Below, piece after piece: positions 7,735 to 12,631 of a stretch of 12,631 bases of DNA. A program made the position numbers and the translations under genes. A model generated the notes under the pieces. That model made no database searches. It was not told where the DNA came from and worked only from the letters and a program-made list of their open reading frames with translations. Each line of letters starts with the position of its first letter. Position 1 is the stretch's first letter. This DNA is from an uncultured Klebsiella sp. (GTDB lineage: Bacteria > Pseudomonadota > Gammaproteobacteria > Enterobacterales > Enterobacteriaceae): positions 1 through 12,631 of the forward strand of contig CABUCP010000041.1 of assembly GCA_902490055.1 (NCBI GenBank), given 5' to 3'.

Positions 7735-7811
7735 TTAACAGAAGCCTTCAGCCGGCGAATGATAGAATCGCATCAAAATAACGGGATTAATGTTATTTTA
7801 AAAACATAACA
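7735..7811 (+). promoter_or_regulatory. nupG promoter region with inverted repeat
   Basis: TAGAAT (7763-7768) is a five-of-six -10 box. No good -35 box lies 16-18 bp upstream (AGAAGC at 7740-7745), which fits an activator-dependent promoter. Downstream, TGTTAT (7791-7796) and ATAACA (7806-7811) form an inverted repeat with a 9-bp spacer. TTAACA at 7735-7740 is a further half-site-like sequence. E. coli nupG is controlled by CRP, CytR and DeoR, and the DeoR operator half-site is TGTTA. The spacing here is wider than the usual DeoR operator, so the assignment is tentative. Confidence 0.38.
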
Positions 7812-7836
7812 AGCCCACATTCGTGAGGATAACTAC

Positions 7837-9090
7837 ATGAATCTTAAGCTGCAGCTCAAAATATTGTCGTTCCTGCAGTTCTGCCTTTGGGGAAGCTGGC
7901 TCACTACGCTCGGCTCGTACATGTTCGTGACCCTGAAGTTCGACGGCGCGGCAATCGGCGCGGTGTATAGCTCGCTCGGCATTGCTGCCGTACTGATGCC
8001 GACGCTGCTGGGGATCGTCGCCGATAAATGGATCAGCGCCAAATGGGTCTACGCCATTTGTCATCTCGTCGGCGCGCTCACACTGTATCTCGCGGCGCAG
8101 GTCACCACGCCGGGCGAGATGTTCCTCGTGATCCTCCTGAACTCGCTGGCCTATATGCCGACGCTTGGCTTGATTAACACAATCTCCTACTACCGCCTGC
8201 AGTCGGCGGGGCTGGATATCGTGACCGATTTCCCGCCGATTCGTATCTGGGGCACCATCGGTTTTATCCTCGCCATGTGGGGCGTGAGCTTCTCCGGCTT
8301 CGAGCTGAGCCATATGCAGCTGTATATCGGCGCAATCCTGTCCATCGTGCTAGCGTTGTTCACCCTGACGCTGCCGCACATTCCGGTCGCCAACGCCCAG
8401 CGCAACCAGAGCTGGACCGAGATGCTGGGGCTCAATGCCTTCGCGCTGTTTAAAAACAAGCGCATGGCAATCTTCTTTATCTTCTCGATGATGCTCGGCG
8501 CCGAACTGCAAATCACTAATATGTTCGGCAACACCTTCCTGCATAGCTTCGATAAAGATCCGCTGTTCTCCGGCAGCTTTATCGTCGAACACGCGTCGGT
8601 GCTGATGTCGATTTCGCAGATCTCCGAGACGCTGTTTATCCTGACCATTCCGTTCTTCCTCAGCCGCTACGGCATCAAGAACGTGATGCTGATTAGTATC
8701 GTGGCGTGGATGCTGCGCTTCGCCCTGTTTGCATTCGGCGACCCAACGCCGTTCGGCACCGTGCTGCTGGTGCTGTCGATGATCGTCTACGGCTGCGCCT
8801 TCGACTTCTTCAACATCTCCGGTTCAGTATTCGTTGAGAAAGAGGTTCGCCCGGAGATCCGCGCCAGCGCCCAGGGGATGTTCCTGATGATGACCAACGG
8901 CTTCGGCTGTATTCTTGGCGGGATGGTGAGCGGCAAGGTTGTCGAGCACTTTACCGTCGAGGGGATCACCAACTGGCAGAGCGTGTGGCTGATTTTCGCC
9001 GCCTACTCGCTGGTGCTGGCCGTCGCCTTCGTGGCGCTGTTTAAATATCAACACGTCAGACAGCCTGCCGCCGCGCGCCAGAGCGCCTGA
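7837..9090 (+). CDS. nupG: Nucleoside:H+ symporter NupG
   Basis: A 417-aa inner-membrane permease of the major facilitator superfamily (nucleoside:H+ symporter family), importing purine and pyrimidine nucleosides with protons. The sequence follows E. coli NupG closely (418 aa): MNLKLQLKILSFLQFCLWG, WLTTLGSYMF, GIVADKWISAKWVYA, FPPIRIWGTIGFI, LGAELQITNMFGNTFL, VYGCAFDFFNISGSVFVEKEV and GMFLMMTNGFGCILGG. Twelve hydrophobic segments can be traced, with a central cytoplasmic loop around LTLPHIPVANAQRNQSW. The start is supported by the Shine-Dalgarno GAGGA about 8 bases upstream. It is a single-gene unit between the mltC terminator and a REP pair, converging on speC. All conserved blocks appear intact. 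Confidence 0.96.
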   Translation: MNLKLQLKILSFLQFCLWGSWLTTLGSYMFVTLKFDGAAIGAVYSSLGIAAVLMPTLLGIVADKWISAKWVYAICHLVGALTLYLAAQVTTPGEMFLVILLNSLAYMPTLGLINTISYYRLQSAGLDIVTDFPPIRIWGTIGFILAMWGVSFSGFELSHMQLYIGAILSIVLALFTLTLPHIPVANAQRNQSWTEMLGLNAFALFKNKRMAIFFIFSMMLGAELQITNMFGNTFLHSFDKDPLFSGSFIVEHASVLMSISQISETLFILTIPFFLSRYGIKNVMLISIVAWMLRFALFAFGDPTPFGTVLLVLSMIVYGCAFDFFNISGSVFVEKEVRPEIRASAQGMFLMMTNGFGCILGGMVSGKVVEHFTVEGITNWQSVWLIFAAYSLVLAVAFVALFKYQHVRQPAAARQSA

Positions 9091-9096
9091 TCGTCA

Positions 9097-9173
9097 TTGC
9101 CCGGTGGCGACTGGCGCCTTACCGGACCTACAGAATTTATAGGCCGGATAAGGCGCCAGCCGCCATCCGGCAA
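9097..9173. repeat. Pair of inverted REP sequences (BIME) between nupG and speC
   Basis: Two 34-bp REP-type units face each other. Unit 1 is on the plus strand (9097-9130, starting TTGCCCGGTGGCGACTGGCG). Unit 2 is on the minus strand (9173-9140, starting TTGCCGGATGGCGGCTGGCG). They differ at 6 of 34 positions and are separated by about 9 bp (CAGAATTTA). Each can form a hairpin, and the pair can form a long cruciform-like stem. REP/BIME elements lie in 3' untranslated regions of enterobacteria, stabilise message ends and can bind gyrase or IHF. Here the pair fills the gap between convergent genes and is the only terminator-like structure in it. Confidence 0.88.
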
Positions 9174-9201
9174 AAATACGCGCACAATGCCTGGTCCCGG
9201 T

Positions 9202-11340
9202 TTACGCTTTCAACACATACCCGTACAACCGCTTAATCCCATCAGCATCCGTTTCGCTATAGACCCCCTGTAGCTCCGGCGAGAAGCCCGGCAGCATATT
9301 GACGCCCTCTTCCAGCGCGAGGAAATAGCGCAGCACCGCGCCGCCCCAGGCTTCGCCGGGCACCACGCACAGCACGCCTGGCGGGTACGGCAAAGCGCCT
9401 TCCGCCGCGATACGGCCTTCGGCCTCGCTCAAACGCATCAGCTCAACGTTGCCGCGGATAAATTCGCGGTTGGCGTCCTGCGGGTTCATCACCACCGGCG
9501 GGAAGCTCTGTTTGCGGAACATCGCCTTCTGCAGATCTTTTACATCAAAGCTGACGTACAGATCGTGCATCTCCTGGCACAGCTGGCGAATGGTGTAATC
9601 GCGGTAGCGAACCGGGTACTTGTTGTAGATGGTTGGCAGCACCTCGGCAAGCGGCGAATCGGCATCGATATGCTGTTCGAACTGGGCCAGCATCGCCACC
9701 AATTGCGCCAGTTTTGCCGCGCTTTCCGCCGGTGTTAGCAGGAACAGAATCGAGTTGAGATCGCATTTCTCCGGCACAATACCGTTCTCGCGCAGGTAGT
9801 GCGCCAGGATGGTCGCCGGGATGCCGAAATCGGTGTAATCGCCGCTGTCGGCATCGATGCCCGGTGTGGTCAACAGCAGCTTACACGGGTCAACAAAATA
9901 CTGGTCGCCGGCATAACCGGCAAAGCCGTGCCAGCTAGCTCCCGGCTCAAAGCTGAAGAAACGGCGCTCGCTGGCAATCACCGCTGTCGGATGATCCTGC
10001 CACGCTTTGCCCGCTACCGTTGGCGGCACGAACGGACGCATCATCTTGCATTGCGCCAGTATCGCCTTTCGCGCTTCGATACCCAGCTCAACGCACTCTG
10101 CCCACAGCCGACGTCCGCTCTCCCCCTCGTGGATTTTGGCGTTAACGTCGAGCGAGGCAAACAGCGGATAAAACGGGCTGGTAGAGGCGTGCAGCATAAA
10201 GGCGTTATTTAGCCGTTTATGCGGGCAGAAGCGCGCCTGGCCGCGCAGATGATTATCTTTTTTATGGATTTGCGACGTTTGCGAGAATCCCGCCTGCTGC
10301 TTATGCACCGATTGCGTAACAAAAATACCCGGATCGTTTTCATTGAGATCCAGCAGCAGCGGCGAACAGTCGGCCATCATCGGGATAAACTGCTCATAGC
10401 CGACCCACGCCGAGTCAAACAGGATGTAATCGCAGAGATGACCAATTTTGTCGACCACCTGACGCGCGTTGTACACCGTTCCGTCATAGGTACCCAGTTG
10501 GATCACCGCCAGGCGGAACGGACGCGGCGCATCGGCTTTTTCCGGCGCGGCTTCGCGGATCAGCTCTCGCAGGTAAGTTTCATCAAAGCAGTGGTCGTCG
10601 ATACCGCCGATAAAGCCAAACGGGTTGCGCGCGGCTTCCAGATAGACCGGCGTCGCCCCGGCCTGGATCAACGCGCCGTGATGATTCGATTTATGGTTAT
10701 TGCGATCAAACAGCACCAGATCGCCACGGGTTAGCAGCGCATTGGTCACTACCTTGTTCGCCGCCGAAGTCCCGTTAAGCACAAAATAGGTTTTATCGGC
10801 GTTGAATACCTTCGCCGCAAATTTCTGCGCGTGCTTCGCCGAACCTTCATGGATCAGCAGGTCGCCTAACTTAACATCGGCGTTGCACATATCGGCGCGG
10901 AAAACGTTCTCGCCGAAAAATTCATAGAACTGGCGGCCCGCCGGGTGCTTTTTAAAGAAGGCGCCATGCTGGTGGCCGGGACAGGCAAAGGTGCTGTTGT
11001 CCATCTCAACGTACTGGCTAAGGGTATTGAAAAACGGCGGCAGCAGCTTCTCTTCGTAGCCGCAGGCGGCCGCTTCCAGCTCCAGCCACTCCTGATCTTT
11101 GCCGCTAATCACCGCGATGATCCCTTCCGGCTTATCCGTTTGCGTTTCGCTAAAAAGATAGACCGGCAGATTGAACCCGCTGCGCTTGAGCAGGGCCAGA
11201 ATACCGCTGCGGCTGTCCGCTGCGGTGATGACGACCGCCGCCGCATCGGTAAAATCGGTACTGTCCAGCGCCACTACCTGGCGATGGGTGGACAGACGGG
11301 AGACCAGCTCGCAGCTGGCGGCAATGTGCATGGATTTCAT
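9202..11340 (-). CDS. speC: Constitutive (biosynthetic) ornithine decarboxylase
   Basis: A 712-aa PLP-dependent enzyme converting ornithine to putrescine and CO2, a first step of polyamine synthesis. It belongs to the fold-type I bacterial Orn/Lys/Arg decarboxylases, with an N-terminal wing domain, the large PLP domain and a C-terminal domain. Seen: CPGHQHGAFFKKHP, GDLLIHEGSA, NGTSAANKVV, DRNNHKSNHHGAL, DSAWVGYEQF, and SVHKQQAGFSQTS with the Schiff-base Lys347 of this reading. The C-terminal ALPYPPGVLCVVPGE block is also present. The length fits E. coli SpeC (711). ATG 11340 gives the conserved MKSMHIAASCELVSRL; the open frame continues to 11400 without conservation. There is almost no Shine-Dalgarno sequence before 11340 (only GGG about 12 bases away). 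The leader is long and structured. Codon use matches its neighbours, and no inactivating change was seen. Confidence 0.96.
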   Translation of the reverse strand: MKSMHIAASCELVSRLSTHRQVVALDSTDFTDAAAVVITAADSRSGILALLKRSGFNLPVYLFSETQTDKPEGIIAVISGKDQEWLELEAAACGYEEKLLPPFFNTLSQYVEMDNSTFACPGHQHGAFFKKHPAGRQFYEFFGENVFRADMCNADVKLGDLLIHEGSAKHAQKFAAKVFNADKTYFVLNGTSAANKVVTNALLTRGDLVLFDRNNHKSNHHGALIQAGATPVYLEAARNPFGFIGGIDDHCFDETYLRELIREAAPEKADAPRPFRLAVIQLGTYDGTVYNARQVVDKIGHLCDYILFDSAWVGYEQFIPMMADCSPLLLDLNENDPGIFVTQSVHKQQAGFSQTSQIHKKDNHLRGQARFCPHKRLNNAFMLHASTSPFYPLFASLDVNAKIHEGESGRRLWAECVELGIEARKAILAQCKMMRPFVPPTVAGKAWQDHPTAVIASERRFFSFEPGASWHGFAGYAGDQYFVDPCKLLLTTPGIDADSGDYTDFGIPATILAHYLRENGIVPEKCDLNSILFLLTPAESAAKLAQLVAMLAQFEQHIDADSPLAEVLPTIYNKYPVRYRDYTIRQLCQEMHDLYVSFDVKDLQKAMFRKQSFPPVVMNPQDANREFIRGNVELMRLSEAEGRIAAEGALPYPPGVLCVVPGEAWGGAVLRYFLALEEGVNMLPGFSPELQGVYSETDADGIKRLYGYVLKA

Positions 11341-11588
11341 AAGCGCAAATGCCCATATCGGGAGTGTGAAAATCTCAGGCAAAGATGGCGCTTTGCCCAA
11401 CGATGTGTCCGGGTCTGACTGAATTCAGCTCCGACCGCCGGACATCAGTAAAAGCAGACGCGTCCGATCTTACTGTTGTCCTACAGTGAGCATACGTGGC
11501 CTTCACCGCATGGTGAATAGAGGAAATGAAGAACGAGGTAATCCGCGTAGCGATACGCAGCGGCAACGGTGATGTAATGGCGATGTCG

Positions 11589-11675
11589 TCATCCCGGCGG
11601 CCTCAGGGTAGATAAAGAGGTGAAAATCCGCGCAATCATGGCACCTTTCCGAAAGTGGCGCAAGATGAAATCCAT
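11589..11675 (-). CDS. Candidate 28-aa leader peptide upstream of speC, ending Pro-Pro-Gly-stop
   Basis: A short reading frame on the same strand as speC, starting 335 bases before the speC start. ATG 11675 is preceded by GGTGAG (about 11688-11683) at 7-nt spacing, one of the better ribosome-binding sites in the window and much better than that of speC. The peptide begins MDFILRHFRK, is hydrophobic and basic (five Arg, one Lys), has a second Met at 13 preceded by AAAGG, and ends TLRPPG then TGA. Pro-Pro-Gly is a known strong ribosome-slowing, EF-P-dependent motif, and placing it at the stop is typical of regulatory arrest peptides. It shows no similarity to SpeFL of speF that I can see. Translation and function are inferred; a chance frame of this length is possible. 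Confidence 0.4.
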   Translation of the reverse strand: MDFILRHFRKGAMIARIFTSLSTLRPPG

Positions 11676-11722
11676 ATGCAATCTCACCACGTATCCGCAA
11701 GCCTTTGCGGCAAAACAACGTC

Positions 11723-11751
11723 ATAATAATGCAGACATCAGGAATAATTAA
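11723..11751 (-). promoter_or_regulatory. Possible speC promoter
   Basis: On the minus strand, TTAATT (11751-11746), a 17-bp spacer and TATTAT (11728-11723) form a moderate sigma-70 promoter in the AT-rich end of the intergenic region. The predicted start near 11716 would begin transcription just before the CCGCAA/TTGCGG hairpin, about 40 nt ahead of the short reading frame and about 375 nt ahead of speC. It overlaps the yqgA Shine-Dalgarno region. Weaker candidates nearer speC, such as TTGCCT-17-GATATG, cannot be excluded. Confidence 0.33.
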
Positions 11752-11763
11752 CAGGAGTTTACT

Positions 11764-12477
11764 TTGGTTATAGGGCCATTTATTAACGCCAGCGCGGTGC
11801 TTGTCGGCGGCGTGCTGGGCGCGCTGCTGAGCCAACGATTGCCGGAACGGATCCGCACCTCGATGACCTCTATTTTTGGGCTGGCATCATTGGGCATTGG
11901 TATTTTACTGGTGATCAAGTGCGCCAACCTGCCGGTGATGGTGCTGTCAACGCTAGTGGGCGCGCTGCTCGGCGAAGTCTGTAATATGGAGAAAGGCATC
12001 AATACGCTGGTCAGCAAGCTTCAGCAATTGCTGTCGCCAAAAGGTAAGAAAAAGGCGTCGGCCCACGAATCTTACATTCAGAGCTACGTGGCGATTATCG
12101 TGCTGTTCTGCGCCAGCGGCACCGGGGTATTCGGCGCCATGCGCGAAGGGATGACCGGCGATGCCAGCATTCTTATTGCCAAAGCGTTTCTCGACTTTTT
12201 CACCGCCACCATTTTCGCCTGTACCCTCGGACTGGCGGTGTCGGCGATCTGCGTGCCGATGCTGCTGATTCAGCTCGCCCTCGCGGCCTGCGCCTCGCTA
12301 ATTATGCCGCTGACTACGCCGATGATGATGGCCGACTTCAGCGCCGTCGGCGGTATGCTGCTGGTCGCTACCGGCCTGCGGATCTGCGGAATTAAGATGT
12401 TTGCGGTGGTCAATATGCTGCCCGCTCTGCTGCTGGCGATGCCGATTTCAGTCGCGTGGACGGCCTTTTTTGCCTGA
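11764..12477 (+). CDS. yqgA: YqgA, DUF554 inner-membrane protein (TTG start)
   Basis: A 237-aa polytopic membrane protein of unknown function, aligned end to end with E. coli YqgA (235 aa): GPFINASAVLVGGVLGALLSQRLPERIRTSMTS, ASLGIGILLVIKCANLPVMV, SYIQSYVAIIVLFCASGTGVFGAM, ILIAKAFLDFFTATIFA, MMMADFSAVGGMLLVATGLRICGIKMF and VVNMLPALLLAMP. About seven hydrophobic segments are seen, separated by one basic loop (SPKGKKKASAHE). TTG 11764 is chosen because AGGAG (11753-11757) lies 6 bases upstream and the resulting N-terminus MVIGPFINASAV matches the E. coli protein; no upstream ATG is in a comparable place. It diverges from speC, an arrangement also present in E. coli. A transport role is suggested by topology only; no substrate can be inferred. 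Confidence 0.92.
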   Translation: MVIGPFINASAVLVGGVLGALLSQRLPERIRTSMTSIFGLASLGIGILLVIKCANLPVMVLSTLVGALLGEVCNMEKGINTLVSKLQQLLSPKGKKKASAHESYIQSYVAIIVLFCASGTGVFGAMREGMTGDASILIAKAFLDFFTATIFACTLGLAVSAICVPMLLIQLALAACASLIMPLTTPMMMADFSAVGGMLLVATGLRICGIKMFAVVNMLPALLLAMPISVAWTAFFA

Positions 12478-12491
12478 CGATGCGTGCTTTT

Positions 12492-12504
12492 ACCACAAAG
12501 TGGT
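12492..12504 (+). terminator. Weak hairpin after yqgA
   Basis: ACCAC/GTGGT with an AAA loop lies 15 bases after the yqgA stop, followed by GATAGATTGTTC without a T-run. It is a possible weak terminator; nothing better lies between yqgA and the pheV promoter. Confidence 0.25.
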
Positions 12505-12525
12505 GATAGATTGTTCAGTCTGCGG

Positions 12526-12579
12526 CGAAATTTATAAATTTCGTTGACGAGGCGCGGCGAATCAGGTTTAATGCGCCCC
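12526..12579 (+). promoter_or_regulatory. Strong pheV tRNA promoter with palindromic UP element and GC discriminator
   Basis: TTGACG (12544-12549), a 17-bp spacer and TTTAAT (12567-12572) each match consensus at five of six positions. A GC-rich discriminator GCGCCCC (12573-12579) follows the -10 box, the hallmark of stringently controlled stable-RNA promoters. Directly upstream of the -35 box lies the 18-bp perfect palindrome CGAAATTTATAAATTTCG (12526-12543), in UP-element position for contact by the RNA polymerase alpha subunit. Transcription should begin a few bases before the tRNA. Confidence 0.82.
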
Positions 12580-12582
12580 GTT

Positions 12583-12631
12583 GCCCGGATAGCTCAGTCG
12601 GTAGAGCAGGGGATTGAAAATCCCCGTGTCC
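12583..12631 (+). tRNA. pheV: tRNA-Phe (GAA), 3' end cut by window
   Basis: The first 49 nt of tRNA-Phe are present: acceptor 5' strand GCCCGGA, T8, D arm GCTC/GAGC with the AGTCGGTA loop, anticodon stem GGGGA/TCCCC and anticodon GAA at 12616-12618. The T arm and the 3' acceptor strand lie beyond the window. The neighbour yqgA identifies it as the pheV copy by E. coli order. pheV is a well-known integration site for pathogenicity islands and integrative elements, which use its 3' end; that end is not visible here. Confidence 0.95.

Larger units (their letters stand above)
11341..11763. other. 423-bp speC-yqgA intergenic region with several hairpins
   Basis: Divergent spacer, long for this compact window. 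On the minus (speC leader) strand, in order, it holds: a hairpin CCGCAA/TTGCGG (11710-11695); the short reading frame 11675-11589; GCGTA/TACGC with a 4-nt loop (11558-11545; the loop reads GCGA on the plus strand, a GNRA type); TTCACC/GGTGAA with a 4-nt loop (11517-11502); an ACTGT/ACAGT repeat (about 11488-11473); and TGTCCGG/CCGGACA (11444-11406) enclosing the palindrome CTGAATTCAG (11428-11419). None is followed by a long T-run. No known riboswitch family could be recognised by eye. An AT-rich segment next to yqgA probably carries both divergent promoters. Confidence 0.55.

Noticed and set aside
11341..11400. 20-residue N-terminal extension of SpeC from 11400
   Set aside because: Known SpeC proteins begin MKSM; the extension begins with TTG, lacks a ribosome-binding site and has no conservation I recognise.
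11375..11566. 63-aa open frame on the minus strand in the speC leader
   Set aside because: It starts with TTG without a Shine-Dalgarno sequence, its composition is unlike a real protein, and it spans two hairpins.
11589..11675. Homologue of the SpeFL arrest peptide
   Set aside because: Neither the HIRRTTHIMKFAHRNSFDFHFFNAR sensor motif nor anything similar is present. Only the arrangement is analogous.
11521..11700. Known riboswitch (TPP, FMN, lysine, Mg, yybP-ykoY) upstream of yqgA or speC
   Set aside because: No conserved core of these classes could be matched by eye; a covariance-model search would be decisive.
11503..11835. 110-aa open frame on the minus strand across the yqgA start and the intergenic region
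   Set aside because: It overlaps the yqgA coding start on the opposite strand, has no ribosome-binding site, and its internal ATG near 11724 also lacks one. The 28-codon frame in another register is better supported.

Overview
The window is chromosomal DNA from a member of the Enterobacteriaceae, most like Klebsiella or a close relative (Raoultella, Enterobacter). The reasons are the GC-rich coding sequence, products close to the E. coli K-12 proteins as I remember them, and the E. coli gene order yggN-yggL-trmB-mutY-yggX-mltC-nupG-speC-yqgA-pheV. This is a judgement from reading; no database search was run.

Layout. Positions 2-3152 (+) hold a three-gene sugar ABC importer of the xylose/ribose type: a periplasmic binding protein cut by the left window edge, a single-domain ATPase and a membrane permease. 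This cassette is not part of the E. coli order next to yggN and looks like a lineage-specific catabolic addition. Positions 3199-5014 (-) hold trmB-yggL-yggN, where the trmB stop overlaps the yggL start. Positions 5151-7644 (+) hold mutY-yggX-mltC (DNA repair, iron-sulfur protection, cell-wall lysis), closed by a clear intrinsic terminator. nupG (+, nucleoside uptake) and speC (-, ornithine decarboxylase) converge on a pair of inverted REP sequences. speC and yqgA (+, DUF554 membrane protein) diverge from a 423-bp intergenic region rich in inverted repeats. The window ends inside tRNA-Phe (pheV), which has a strong stable-RNA-type promoter.

Most of the window is conserved housekeeping DNA. 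The most interesting part is the long speC leader on the minus strand. It contains a previously unlisted 28-codon reading frame (11589-11675) with a good Shine-Dalgarno sequence, ending Arg-Pro-Pro-Gly-stop. Several hairpins lie between it and speC, and speC itself has almost no Shine-Dalgarno sequence. This arrangement resembles a regulatory leader peptide, comparable in logic but not in sequence to SpeFL of speF. Other points worth checking are the compensatory base changes between the two REP copies, TTG starts at mutY and yqgA, a trmB promoter whose -10 box contains the apparent upstream ATG, and a perfect AT palindrome abutting the pheV -35 box.
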